The position numbers and the translations under genes are program-made. Shown here in pieces: positions 30,360 through 42,636 of a DNA stretch of 64,000 nt. Below the pieces are notes generated by a model that was not told where the DNA came from, ran no database searches, and worked only from the letters and a program-made list of their open reading frames with translations. Each line of letters opens with the position of its first letter. Positions within the stretch are counted from its first letter, which is position 1. Source of the DNA: Sphaerolaimus hirsutus (lineage: Eukaryota > Nematoda > Chromadorea > Monhysterida > Sphaerolaimidae); contig OZ038459.1 in the NCBI GenBank assembly GCA_964036195.1, forward strand, positions 23,991,206 to 24,055,205. Direction: 5' to 3'.

Positions 30360-32719
30360 AGGGGCATTGGTTTCATAGGCCGCTGAACAGCCATAACTCC
30401 ACAGCGTTCGCCAACCGTATCCAATCCCAGGACAGTAAATAACTTTTCATCCATGGGGGCAGATAATTTCGCCGTTACTAGCGCTTCATGTCTAGCCAGA
30501 ATTTCTATCTTTTCGTTCACAATAGCGTAAATTCTGCGCTGCTGCACTTCCGGGTCGGGGTTGTCAAATGGGATTATCGCGTTAGCCGTAGGGATCCGTA
30601 GTTCCCTTGCAGGTAGATCCACTACCATGTGCCGCAAGACATCAGCGCCAATTAGAATTTCACCAGCTAATCCATTCACCGCCTGAAACACAATCCCGAA
30701 AGTGTGGTTTCCCATCGTTACCGGTATTTCCATCTGTCCCAATACCAAAAGTTTCGAGTCTGCTGCACACCTGAGGGCTCCAATAGGCGAAACCTCATCA
30801 TGCTTAGTAGCCTTTTCCTTGTGTCGCATCAGCACGTCTCTGTTGCATAATGAACGCATGGCGCCTGTGTCCAGTAGACACCTTCGATATTCTCTCCCAT
30901 CGATGGTTATGGTAATGGACGGACTGTAATACACATGCACAATTTCTTCACGTCGATTGGCTACTTGATGTATGTTGTCTCTTTCTTCCGGCGAGAAAGT
31001 GATCATGCATACCGATTCTTCTTCCAGATCGCATTTTCTGTTGATACTGTATTGTATAGCGGGAAAACGACGCGCGCCCGTGAGTGCGGGCATGCCATTT
31101 GGCATTCCCACGCACAGGTTAATTACCGTTCTTACCTTTACCTGTTCGCTAGGGCGGTCCTCAGCCAGTTCGACGATGATATTTGACTTTTCTCCTGTCT
31201 TTGGTCGTTTTTTGATTTTTTCCTTTGCCCGGTTCACCAAAGTCACGGCCATTTCCGGCGCTGCAGCCATGAGCGCGGCTAGTAAATATTGCATGGTGAC
31301 TAGTGCACATATCAGGTAAATCCATACTTGTAGCCAGGTGCGCCAGGTGTCAAAATCCCACCATCCCAGTGCCAATACCGATTTTGCCAAGGTTCGATGC
31401 CTTTGCATGTGGGATTCCACCTTCGGCTCCGCCCCCTGCGTAATTTGTCGCACAATTGAATATGCGTGCCATACGTCGTTTAGGGTGGTCGTCGGCAATA
31501 ATTCTGACAAATTGTACATGGTCGTGGCGGCAAAAATCTGATGGTGCACATCCTTAACCTTTTCCTGTTGCCATTTCTGCGGGAAACTGTGTGTGTTATA
31601 CATGGGTAAGTGTTCCAGGCCGCCTACCTCCGGCAGGTAGTTGTACCATTGTCCATTTAACATTACCACACGATTGTGCGCATTGGTGCATGATCCCGGG
31701 ATTGCTTGAAAGTGCAAAATGTTTGTTAACCTGTTCATGTGTAATGTCACATTCTGCCCATGCACACGAACTTGCACAGGTACTGTTTCATAACATTCTG
31801 GGGACTTTTCCTCCTTCATTATCTCGTACGTTTTTACCGCGAAACATTTGTGAACCAAAAATCTGTCCGGCGCAGGTTTAGCAATTATTTCATTATCATT
31901 CATGTACCAGCGGGCTGTCGTAGTTGCATGTTCACTCATAGCCAGGCGCACAAATTCTTGGAAGTGTTGCACATTCTTGCAGGTGGCTACGGCCTGGGCA
32001 CACATGGTTTGCTCTGCTGTTTCATACACCGCCTGCATGCTGGCTGCTAATTGTCCTGCGCTCACTATCCCCAGCGTGGGTCGACCTTGCGCTCTTTTTT
32101 GTCTGACGCTTCGAATCACTGCTTTTTCAAATGGTGCCACTACGATATCCTGATCTGATTTCCATAATTTGATGCCACATGATTCAACCTCTTCATGCAC
32201 TCTGAAAGACAGTGATAGCGTATGATCATCGGCTAGCCAGATATCCTGTCTAATGCGTCCATGCATTTCACGCCATTTTTCATATGGACATTCCGCCTTC
32301 GGGTTTGGTTTCCATGTTAATTGGCTGCCGTCTTCTAGCGTACATGCACCCATTTCATAATTGCACTTGCTGACCTCACCCAGCGTGCTTTGCATGGTGT
32401 TGGCTCCATATCTCATTCGTACTTCCCCGCGAAACAGCCCACAGTGTGGCATCGTTTCAATTACCCATTTGCAACAATACAATCCATGTCCTGAATAACT
32501 AACATTGGTGGGGTATTGCGTATCCCATGCGTTGTCCAGGTCATTCACAGGAGTCATTGGCCCATCATTGCATTTGTGATATTTAATCATGCCTTCGCAT
32601 TCGGCGGCACCCACCAGATCGGGGGTTAGAATCAAATTTTTCCAGCGTGACATCGCCCCAGAAGTTCTGATACGTCCTTGCAGTTCTGGTAGAGGCCACA
32701 CACCTGTGCGCTGCCGCAC
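30347..32719 (-). pseudogene. Glycoprotein-like domain followed by retroviral-type aspartic protease (Gypsy element)
   Basis: A 790-codon frame. Residues about 40-460 form a Cys-rich ectodomain with several N-glycosylation sequons. It has a furin-like RQKR at 206-209 and a Gly/Ala-rich stretch after it. A hydrophobic helix at about 463-485 (LQVWIYLICALVTMQYLLAA) is followed by a basic tail. From about 595 an aspartic protease follows with the LLDTGA active site (615-620) and an ILIGADVL flap-type motif. Placement of a membrane glycoprotein between nucleocapsid and protease is unusual. The first 25 residues are likely out of frame; the true N-terminus of the glycoprotein is in the upstream frame (signal peptide near 32900). 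Confidence 0.8.
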
Positions 32720-33753
32720 GATATTCTACCATATTTCGCTTGTAGATTGTCAATGTCAATTTTCGTGGCCATTCTAATGATGCCGTAGTGTCTACAATGG
32801 CCATGCAATTCGGCAAGGGGGGGGTATGTGTATAGGTCGTAGTGGTCCGTCAAGTCACTGCATAGCAATGGAAACGAGGGCATGGTAGTCGCGCCCGCGC
32901 CCGGTAATAAGGCTAATCCCATTATAATTAACCCAACTGCCAATACAAAAAACAGTGACTGTGCGACCTGGGGCATGTAGGGGGGTTCTGAGTACGCGCG
33001 CGGCGCGGGGCGCACCCCTTCCTCAGTAGACAGAAAACCCATATACCTGTCTATTTGGTTGCTGGATCCAGTACGCGGCGGCAGAGCGGTTGGCGTGGCG
33101 TACAAAAACGGGTCCAGACTGATGTTCATGAGCACGTCCAGGGGCACCTCAGTCAGCGTGTCCGAGTGATCGTCTGCAGGGCAATTAGGCCACAGCGTAC
33201 AGTCCGTTTCTCTCAAATCATGCATTCCGATCCTGCGTAAAAAGGCCAACCAGGTAGTTCGAAACAAATAACCTTTTTCGGTTCGCATGTATGCCCATGG
33301 TTTGATCCAGAATTCACGCTCTTGCGCAAGCACATGCATTCCCGCAGTGCGATGCGGTTCTTCGGGTGACTCTGGAACCAGTTCGTCGGGTTCCTCTGCT
33401 TCTAATTCCAAACCTTGCATCACAGGGATTAATTTATTAACGGGACGTATCATCATGCAGCGATCATCTTCGCGCACCCGCATGGTCATTCCAGTCATAC
33501 TGGTCACTCGTGTGGGGTTCAGCGACTCTACGTGGGGGTTACTTACCTGTACTGGTTGCATGTTATATTGTTGCATGCGCCCGTCCGGTCCCATAGCCAT
33601 CCAGTTGGCTGGCGGCGTTTGATATGCCATCATCTGCGGTTGCATGTTCATATCACCAGCCCTCTGTACCGTCTGCGCTGGCTGCACAGGCATCGGCTGA
33701 GCTGGTTGCCACTGTGGATATGCATATTGCATGGGCATCATACCTGGCTGCAT
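32632..33753 (-). pseudogene. Gypsy Gag C-terminus running into glycoprotein N-terminus
   Basis: A 373-codon frame. Starts with a Met/Gln/Pro-rich segment that continues the nucleocapsid. It is followed by a Glu/Pro-rich linker and, near residue 265, a hydrophobic signal or anchor (SLFFVLAVGLIIMGLALLPG) leading into a Cys-containing ectodomain start. A frameshift near 32645 moves the ectodomain into the next frame. Gag tail and glycoprotein thus appear to be one continuous polyprotein originally. Confidence 0.65.
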
Positions 33754-33889
33754 CGCTTGGGCTTGGTCATTTCTCTGATAGCCACCACGTTGTCCTCCGC
33801 CGCGCCCGTGTCCATTTCCTCTGGATGCTCCGCCGCCGCGGCTCCTTTTAAAGTACTGTTCCCTTTGTTCTGGGGTGAGTTTGGGACAC

Positions 33890-34552
33890 TCATATCTGAT
33901 GTGGGGGCAATTTAGGGGGGTCCCTATTCAATCCCAAAAGTTTACCTTCCAACGCGCCCAGTTGCGCTAACTTCTTCGCTATCTCTTGGTGCACAGAGTC
34001 AAATTTGGCAACACTCTCAGTCATTTTCTGTTCCATTGTCTCTAACGTCTTGTCGGCCTGGGACGGCAGTCCAGCCATGGCGGGCATGTTTAAAGCCATC
34101 AACCTGTCCATCACCTTGTCGGTAGCGCTGGCAACCACATCCTGTTTGGATTTTTCTCCCTTATTCTGGCTCTGTTCTGCTTCCAGAAAGCTCTCCTGCG
34201 CACGTGCATTGTCAACCATCTCCTTCCAGGTGATAGAAGCCGTGACAGGTACATTGCGCCGAATCTCATTTCTCAGTCCTCCATGGAATTTTATCATGCA
34301 TGTGTCACCTCGTTTTTCATGACCCATGCCTGGATAGGCGCGTTTTATCAATTTTTCCAAACGTACCGCCCATTCCAGTACTGATTCATCTGCGCCCTGT
34401 CGCGTCTCAAAAATCTCTCTCTGCGCATGGTGCTTATCATTTGGATTTTCATAGAACTTCTCCAGTGCTTGCATCATGTCCTTGTAGTTCAGGTCGCGCA
34501 ATTCTCTGTATCGAGTGTTGAAAATGGATCTGGCACTGCCTTTCAAAAACAA
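33890..34552 (-). pseudogene. Ty3/Gypsy Gag capsid domain
   Basis: A 220-codon frame. Retrotransposon-Gag-like helical domain: FLKGSARSIFNTRY, then KFYENPNDKHHAQREIFETR and YPGMGHEKRGDTCMIKFHGG. A coiled C-terminal helix follows. Stop at a GACCCCCCTAAATTG stretch. The +1 frame continues with the second half of a CCHC zinc knuckle (NCPHIRYECP) and a Gly/Arg-rich nucleocapsid. Confidence 0.85.
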
Positions 34553-34581
34553 TTTTACCAGCGGCTTCCGCTCCTGTAATT

Positions 34582-36303
34582 TTATGTGCAGCGCGTCACA
34601 TACCGTGTCCCAGCTCCTTCTCCACTCCCTGAAACCCTCATTTGGTTTGCCGCGAAAATATCACATTGTTGTGCTAGGGCTGTAATGACTGCCGCATTGC
34701 TTTGTTCTAATTGCCAATTTTGTCCCGGGGCCGTGGGCACTGCCACTTCGGATGCAGCTGACGAGCTTCTTGAGGACGCCGGCGAGCGGGATCGAGCGCG
34801 TCGCTGCGTAACAGTTCTCACCTGATTTGTTCCAGCTGCCGACGGGGGCGCCGCTGGTGCCGTTGATGATTGTAAGGGCGCTGCTTGACCATTGGTCAGC
34901 ACTATCGGCTGCTGACCACTGGCCGGTGAATTTCCCCCCAGCGTTGCATTCTGATTTTGTAAGGCTTGATTATACTGCTGGTACGCAGTCGCCAGATCAG
35001 CTACATCGTCGCTATGTAAACTGTGGTGCGCTTCGAATTCCCTCAAATAATGTTCCACCCTAGGTACCTCGGCCACTGGGTCACTTCCCCATAAATTCAT
35101 AGCAGTTTTAATTAGTGCCACCATGCGCAAGTCCCCTGCTTCACCATTCTGTGAAAATGCGCCAACCGGTCTCGCCTGACTCATCATGTTTGCCCATTTC
35201 TTTGCAGCTTCACATGCTTTTTTGGGTGTCCATTGTGCACAAGACGGCGTTACTTGCACCGGGTCCAGGTCTATTATGGTAGCTTGATAAATTAAATCTG
35301 CATTAGTGACATATGCGTATCTGTCTTCCAACGCCTGGGCCGCCGTCTGGTTCGTTCCATTGTTTGTCATTCTGCTTGCGGGGCTGCTAATAATTATCAC
35401 GGGGGGATTACTTGGGGTTTCGGTTTTAATTAACTGGCGTCTGGCCCTTGCAGTTGCGCTCTGCGATCTCGACTGGTCGCTCGATAAGTTCCGACTGCTG
35501 TTGCCTGACACGTCTCTCGGCGTCGAAGTGCTCTTCGGGGGGCTTAACTGCAGCGCCGGGGAAGTGTCTCCACTCTGCGCCGCTGTCTCCAATAGTTCCG
35601 CTACGGTATTTTCAATCACGGGAAATTGATCTGCAGTAGCTCCAAGCTCAGCTGCAATCAAGGGATAATCACGTTGGATCGATGGCTGCCCTAGAGGCTC
35701 GCTGTCACCAACGTATCCGTCTGAACCGACTTCAGAACCCGATCGCACTCCAGGCGATATGGATGAGCTGCCCACGCTCCAACCCAATGTCCTTCGAAGC
35801 TTAGACCACTTACCTGTCTTTCCTGCTTCCTTTCCTGCAGCTTGTCTACTTGTCCCAGGCGCTTCTTCAGCTTCTGCGCTGGACGTTAGCTGCCGTGCCG
35901 CTGCCGGTACAGCTGGCGTTTTCCACTGACTAAAACTGTCTGGCGCGGGCCCTGCGCCTTCAACCGTTGATAACCTGATTACCGGTGTATCCTTAGCTGT
36001 CTGTCCAGACCAGCGTTGACTTTCACTCTCCTCTAGCGCTTCCGGCGCGTCTGTTTCAGGGTTAACCGAATCGTTCGACTCACTGTCTTCTGCTTGACTC
36101 TCAGCTGCAGCAAGTTGTGCGTCCACTTCTTGCCCAGCCTTTTGTTGTCGCGCGCGCCTTTGTGCTTGTTTTTGCTTCTCCAACGCAGCGTGCCAAACTT
36201 GTTCTATGGTGTCCCCTTGTAAGCTTGCTGGCCCCCTCGATCTCAATTCCCTTTGGGGTGATTCGTTATCCGTGAAGCCGTTTTTTGTAGAGGCGTTGAT
36301 CAA
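34582..36303 (-). pseudogene. Gypsy Gag N-terminal region
   Basis: A 573-codon frame of low-complexity, Ser/Ala/Gln/Glu-rich sequence preceding the capsid, ending in a short folded-looking region (WTPKKACEAAKKWANMMSQ). It frameshifts near 34620, after which the capsid begins (REWRRSWDTVCDALHIKLQE). The Met at 36303 is the most upstream in frame. This is assigned to Gag by position only. Confidence 0.7.
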
Positions 36304-38062
36304 GCGCCCCAGACAGAAAACTTGATGGCTTGCTTAGGAAACCACTCGCTACGCTACCAGTTGTCAGATATTTTATGTTTTTACTAATTTTACTAGTTTC
36401 CGTTTTTACCACAAAAATACGCCACTCGTCGAATTTGCCGCGGCGGAGAATTGTAAATTCCGGTCCCTTTGCGCTTTTAATTGCGTGCGTAATTAGATAA
36501 ATGTTTGTTTTTATGGTACGGGGATTTTACACGCAAATCAGGAACAGCGCCAGTACCCCTTAGGGTCCTGACAGTTCCCGAGGACGGACACGGCAACTTA
36601 CCAATCCTTTTCGTAACTGCAGCCGGCGGTTTACTTCGATTACTTGTTAATAAGCCGTAAATAAAATAAAGCTGTAATTAATAAAATTCAAAATAAAATT
36701 CGAGCAGTTAGTATGCTTCAGGGGGACCAAGTTGGATTCACGGGAACTTTATTTAGCAATATAATCAGAGTCAATTTCACAATAGCTCAAGTGAGTCGTA
36801 TAGCCTCTAGTGGGTGAAAAAATGTAAAATCAGTGCGTTTTATAATCACCAAAAATCTACCATAATAGAAATGAATACTAAATCTGAGACACAACAATTA
36901 ACCGTAATGAAAGAAGTATAAGGCGAAATCAATGATCACTGGAAAACCATTAACGTAGCGTACAAGGCACGAGCAAATTAATTAAATGCGGGAAAGTAAA
37001 TAATTAAATTAAATAATAAAAAAAAGATGCAAACATGAATTAAACCAAACAATAAATAACTGTAATTAACAATGACGCAATTAAAATACAAATTATCTCA
37101 GAGGTGAGTGTCATAAACTGGGTTTCTATTCGAGGGTCACGGTACATTTTTAGAGCAGGTGGTGTGACACATGTTATCAACCTGCGCCCCTTTAGGTGAA
37201 AATTATTTTATAGCGCGCCCGACCAAGGCCGCAGAAAGAACGCTCATTTGCGGGGGTTTGTTCAAGGTTATTGCATTGCCGGGTAAGGGTTGGAACTTTG
37301 GGCCTGAACACACGCTACAAAGACACTAGCACCTATGAGTTCACCAATCACCCTGGGTGATGAGAATAATTAATCGGCACTGCTGTGCTCTTCACTGTAA
37401 GTTGTGCTCTGCATGTGTCTTGCAGTCGCATGTCGACAATAATTGCCGTGTAGCCACTTTTCCACCCATTACCTAGTCCTAAATAAAAATTGCACTTGGT
37501 CGGGGAATTTTCTGAATGTTATCTATCGGGGCGCCAAGGTGTTTAACAGAGTCGACACCTTTTAGCTTAACAGGAAACTTTAAAGCTTTTCTAACCCATT
37601 CCCAGACACTGCACCCTTTTGACCAAATATGTAAACTTGATGAAAACCGAAAGAAGGAATTAACACTCGAAATTATGTATTGGAAAGTGCATTTAGAAAA
37701 ACGAAAGTAATCACTTAATTAACTTAAAATGCGGGTAACTTAATTAGCTTAATTAATAAAACAGGAAATGAAAAATTAAACATCACACAGGAAGTAATTA
37801 CGTAATTAACGGAAAGAAAAATACTTAACAAAATCATGGCCGCAGTAATGTCCATTCGGGCGTACCATCCTGGGGCTGCGGCTTCGTTGGCGGGTTTGCA
37901 GTGCACAGTGAACCGCACGTTCACTGTGACTTCCCTGTGCACCGCGGGCCGTCATTCGGTCACACATGGTCGTCCTCGAGTCGTCGGAGTGTCTGCACAA
38001 AATTGTCATTATGTTTTTACGCATGACTGGCTAGCCATATTTCCACCTACACATGCAAGATT
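36304..38062. other. Untranslated and possible 5' LTR region of the Gypsy element
   Basis: No convincing gene. AT-rich with many TTAATTAA words. On the minus strand TGGCGCTGTT at 36552-36543 could begin a primer-binding site, but I could not match it to a tRNA, and LTR termini were not found. The GC-richer patch at 37840-38000 is open in several frames but matches nothing I know. Confidence 0.35.
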
Positions 38063-38249
38063 CTGATTTTTTGTAAAATTTCTGTACATTTTTGTAAAAT
38101 TTTTGTAAAATGGTTCCATTTTATTATTTTATTATGATTTTGGAATAAAATAAAATAAAATGAAACAAGAATAAAATACAAATAAAATACATTTTTATAC
38201 AATTTTTATACAATTTGTATACAAATGATTTTTATAAAACCAACCCTGG
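38063..38249. mobile_element. Truncated hAT-type element of the CAGGGTTGG family
   Basis: TTTTGTAAAATTT and AAAATAAAATAAAATG arrays ending AAACCAACCCTG, as at the right end of the 57166-58226 element. The left terminus is absent. Confidence 0.6.
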
Positions 38250-38285
38250 TCATGTACATAATAAATACGTCATGTATGCAATGTA

Positions 38286-38733
38286 CCGTAAATCCTTGAA
38301 TAAGTCCCCCCTCGAATAACTCCCCCCCCCTCAATATAACTCCCCCCTGTAAACAGACTGAGGAAAAAATAACACCCCTCCCCCTCGAATAACTCCCCCT
38401 CTTTTATGTGTTGGAAAAAGTCCATGTATAAAAACGTATGTATTTATGTGTAGGTATGTTCATTAAGAGTATGCATTTTTTGCAGTTGATGCACATTATC
38501 ATTGATTTCATTGCATGAATTAGCCGATGTCTATTCTGGCTTACACGTTTATGCAACCTACTATTCCAATTAAGATCATATATTGATAATGCTTTTTACT
38601 CAATTTTCAGATGAAAAATAACTCCCCCCTCGAATAACTCCCCCCTCAAATAACTCCCCCCCTCGAATAAGTCCCCCTCAAAAAATTCTGAGGAAAAAAT
38701 AACTCCCCTGGGAACTTATTAGAGGATTTACAG
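38286..38733. mobile_element. C/G-run TIR element (CCGTAAATCC subtype)
   Basis: Ends CCGTAAATCCTTGAATAAGT and TTATTAGAGGATTTACAG, TA flanks. AACTCCCCCC units lie on both sides of a unique centre. Confidence 0.75.
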
Positions 38734-38879
38734 TACATGATGTATATTACTGTTAATTTGCATTGCAGCTACACATAGACTAGTTTGTGTAGCTATCTAC
38801 GTTTTTATGTCCAAATATATCCTGTTTGGACACATCTTTTACCTGTTTTGGGTATGCAAATGTCTACTATTTACTACGA

Positions 38880-39180
38880 TCCTTACAAAAATTTCTGACA
38901 AAATAAAAAAAAACCCCGTCAAATAACCCTAAAATTTTGCTGGCGAAATAATAAACCCCCATGGGGGTATTTCGAGGTAATACTGTATGTACATTAACTT
39001 TAAACCATGATTCGGGGGTGGGGGAATTATTCAAGTGGGGGAATTATTCAAGTGGGGGAATTATTCAAGTGGGGGAATTATCTTTTCCTCACTCTAACCT
39101 CACTCTTAGTCTAACAGGGGGGAACTATTCGAGGGGGGAATTATTCAAGTGGGGGGAATTATTTGAGTAAATACGGTATT
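38880..39180. mobile_element. Partial C/G-run TIR elements
   Basis: Right end of a TTACCTCGAA-type element at about 38987 (GGGTATTTCGAGGTAATAC). It is followed by a tandem AGTGGGGGAATTATTCA array (39010-39165) that ends GAGTAAATACGG. Confidence 0.65.
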
Positions 39181-39557
39181 TCAAATGATGAATAGGTAAT
39201 TACTTTTGTGCATTCTGGAGTATACACGTGTGTGGCTGCAGCTTCCTTTTTTTTGTTCTTCAGCGATTTTTACAGCATGAAAAATAATGATTTGTATTTT
39301 ATTGAGGTACTTGGTAAATTGTAGAGGGGTGTTTTCATCAAATTTTTATGTCATTTTAATGCAATATTAGACATCAAATATTACATCAGACTGAACTCGG
39401 CAATCTTGAAAAAAACATACATGTGTGGCAAAGTTTTTCAGCACTGCATTGGGCAGCCATTTGTCATAAACGAACGCCTGATGTGAGTGCCAGCCAGTCG
39501 GTGTTTCCCAAGCATGAAAGGAGACAAGGATTTTTTATCATTTGCATATTTTATATA

Positions 39558-39883
39558 CCGTATTTGCTCGAAATACTCGCCTCCCCCTCGAAATACCTCC
39601 CCCCAAATGCCCACTATGTATTTATGAACCCCCCCCCCCACAAAAAAAAAAATAGTGTAGAGAACCTCAATGACAAAAGCCGCGCGGTTTGTGATACGGA
39701 CAATATGGTACACACGTAAATATTTTTTGACGTTTGCGCACGTTTCAAACAACAATTTAACACTGGGATTTCAAAAAATGTTGGACGAAATAATACCCCC
39801 CTCAAAATACCCCCTCGTTTAACCCCCCTCAGAAATTTCACTCTGAAAAAATAAACCCCTGGCGGTATTCCGAGCAAATACAG
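39558..39883. mobile_element. C/G-run TIR element (TTTGCTCGAA subtype)
   Basis: Ends CCGTATTTGCTCGAAATACT and GGTATTCCGAGCAAATACAG with TA on both sides; C-runs internal to the left end. The sequence 39181-39557 before it holds nothing I recognise. Confidence 0.75.
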
Positions 39884-39890
39884 TATTGTA

Positions 39891-41330
39891 AACACCTTCC
39901 CGGACAAGTTCACCACCCTTTTTTTAATTTCACTTCGAATGCAATATCTCCGTCCATGGGGGTGTTATAAAGCTGAAACTTTGTATATATAAAGTTGTAA
40001 GACCCCTCTACTCCCCAACAATGGGGGAGGTGCGGCGACTCACTACAGGGTGGGTCGCCCTATATGCAAATTTTTTTTTGGCGTTTTTGGTGTCCCAAAC
40101 AAGTTCACCACCCACTTGATTGGCTACACTACGAGAGCCATATCTCCAGCTGTGATGGCAGTATAAAGCTGAAATTTGGGGATGTCTTGCCAACAACCCC
40201 CCCTCACAATACACCAGTGGGGCGGCTGCCAACGACCCACTAAAGCATAGGTCACTGCATATAAAATTGACCATTTTCTAAAAACAGCCCAAAACAAGTT
40301 TATCACCCAGCTGCATTGAAAAAACGTTGCAACAACATACCTAATATAAAACTGAATTGGGTTGGAACACTATTTCAGCCAAAAAAAATATTTTTCAGTA
40401 GGGCACCCTCCATCCCATAAACGGTAGAATGAAAATTTCACTTTAAACCATTTTTTTGTTTCACACTTACAAAGTTGGTTTACAAAGTTCACTAGAGAAT
40501 GGTCTAAGGTTCAAAGTTATGTAAACAACATAACCTCTAAAATGCCTCGATAAGGAAATTTACTTGGGGTGAATTCTATGATGTCAAAATAATGTCATTT
40601 CAGGAACAAAATTTGACACAATTTTTACTTTTTCATTCACTCCAAATAAATTTCCTTATGGAAGCATTTTAGAGGTTATGTTGTTTACATAACTTTGAAC
40701 CTTAGACCCTCCCCTAGTGAACTTTGTAAACCAACTTTTTAAGTGTGATACAAAACATCGGTTTAAAGTGAAATTTTCAGTCTGCTGTTTATGGGACAGG
40801 GTGGGTGCCGTACTGAAAAAATTTTTATGAGCAGAACTAGGGTTCAAATCTGATTCAATTTTATATCAGGTATGTTCTCACAACATTTTTTTGTAATGCA
40901 GTTGGGTGGCGAACTTGTTTCTGACACTTGGGCTGTTCTTAAAACATTATCAACTTTATATGCAGTGAGCCATGCTTTAGTTGGTCGACGGCAGCCGCCC
41001 CACTGGTGTATTGTGAGGGGGGTTGTTGGCAAGACATCCCCCAAATTTCAGCTTTCTACTGCCCTCACAGCTGGAGATATAGCCTTCAAAATGTAGCTAA
41101 TCAAGTGGGTGGTGAACTTGCTTGGGACACCAAAAACACCACAAAAATTGTTGCATATAGGGCGACCCACCCTGTAGTGAGTTGCCGCACCTCCCCCCAT
41201 TGTTGGGGAGTAAGGGGGTCTTACAACTTTATATGTACAAAGTTTCAGCCTTATAACACCCCCATGGACAGAGATATTGCGTTTGAAGTGAAATAAAAAA
41301 ATGGGTGGTGAACTTGTCCGGGAAGGTGTT
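39891..41330. mobile_element. 1.44-kb foldback element
   Basis: Almost entirely an inverted repeat with arms of about 700 bp. Ends AACACCTTCCCGGACAAGTT and its inverse, TA on both sides. Inner landmarks on both arms are AGTTGTAAGACCCC, TGGGGCGGCTGCCAACGACC and CATAACCTCTAAAATGC. The centre is near 40610. No transposase is visible. Confidence 0.88.
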
Positions 41331-41565
41331 TATTTCAAGGAACAATAGCGATATTATACATGCGCACACTACCGTATTTCTCCGTGTATAAGGCCCCCCG
41401 CCCCGATCATAGTTGCCGGGGCATTCTACACTGCAAATAGTTCCATGCATAGTGCCTGGGCTGGGCACTATGCAATGCAGAAAAAAATAGGTATATGCCA
41501 TTCAAATCGGATTGAGTCCACAAAGGGACGGAATTTTCACATGTTGGCGCCTGTTGCGCAAATAC

Positions 41566-41992
41566 CGTATTACCTCGAAATACCCCCATATGGGTTTATT
41601 ATTTCGTGAGCAAAATTTGAGGGGGGTTTATTCTAGGGGGGTTAATTCGAGGGGGGTCTTTTCAAGGGGGGGTTTATTATTTCATCAAAATTCTCGTAAG
41701 GATCGTAGTAAACAGTAGGCATTTTCGTACCCAAAAAAAGTAATAAATACATCCACATAGGATGTATTTGGACATAAAAATGGAGATTGCTACACAAACA
41801 AGTCTATGTGTAGATGTGATACAAATAAGCAGTAATAAATACATCATGTACATTGCATACATGATGTATTTACATCATTCTGGAGGGTGGGTATTAACGA
41901 GGGGGGTTTATTATTTCCCCAGCACATTTTGAGGGGGGGGGGTTAATTCGAGGGGGGTTGAATCAAAGGGGGATAATTTCGAGGTAGTACGG
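41566..41992. mobile_element. C/G-run TIR element, inverted orientation
   Basis: Left end CCGTATTACCTCGAAATACC with CCCATATGGG, right end TTTCGAGGTAGTACGGC. G-runs dominate this strand, i.e. the C-rich arm is on the other strand. Confidence 0.75.
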
Positions 41993-42120
41993 CATGTAAC
42001 AAATTTAATATGTTGCGGGGTGTTGCGGCGCACATCTGGTCCCGTTGCACGTGTCTGGTCTAGTATTTTCATTAGATGGGACTATCACCATGCAATCTTG
42101 CATAGACGGCGGCCTTTCTG

Positions 42121-42341
42121 GGGCCGGTTCCACAAGTGGAAAAGTTAAGAGTTAAAACTTAAGAGTTGAGTAAAATGAAAAATGACAAGTTATGAGTCAA
42201 GTTAAGAGTTATGAGTTGAGTAAAATGACAAATGATTTTACTCAACTCTTAACTTTTAACTTTACTCTTAACTTATCATTTATCATTTGACTCAACTCTT
42301 TGCTCTTTACTCTTCACTTTACCACTTGCGGAACTGGCACC
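42121..42341. mobile_element. MITE-B copy 2
   Basis: TIRs GGGGCCGGTTCCACAAGTGG and inverted GGTGCCAGTTCCGCAAGTGG, with arms of AAGTTAAGAGTTAA-type repeats. On the minus strand it runs GTGCC to CCCCAG with its flank, but no coding sequence flanks it. Confidence 0.8.
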
Positions 42342-42461
42342 TGGTATAAATCGTCGAGTGAAATGCATAGTGCTAGGCACTATGCACAGCACTTGGATAG
42401 TGTTTGAAAAACCCTCAAATTTGTATAGTGCCCGGGGCCTTATACTTGGAGAAATATGGTA

Positions 42462-42634
42462 GTTTACTGCCAGATTTTGGTAAACTAATAAATTGCCTTT
42501 GAACACATTTAAGTTTACTGGAATGAGTTACCTATTCTTAATCCCTATTAACTGCAGTTGACATCCACTTCATTCTGGTAAACTTAAATGCTTTCAAAAA
42601 CGATCTTAGAGTTAACCAAAATCTGGCAGTAAAC
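42462..42634. mobile_element. Small TA-flanked MITE
   Basis: TIRs GTTTACTGCCAGATTTTGGT / ACCAAAATCTGGCAGTAAAC, TA on each side. It sits between two other elements with shared TA dinucleotides. Confidence 0.8.
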
Positions 42635-42636
42635 TA

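Larger units (their letters stand above)
41373..42459. mobile_element. TIR element (CCGTATTTCTCC) with two nested insertions
   Basis: Ends CCGTATTTCTCCGTGTATAA and inverse TTATACTTGGAGAAATATGG, TA flanks. GCCCCGG and GCACTATGCA-type inverted words lie inside. Interrupted at 41566-41992 and 42121-42341. Confidence 0.75.

Noticed and set aside
36304-38062. A defined 5' LTR and primer-binding site for the Gypsy element
   Set aside because: No TG...CA pair or second LTR copy was found, and the candidate TGGCGCTGTT was not matched to a tRNA.
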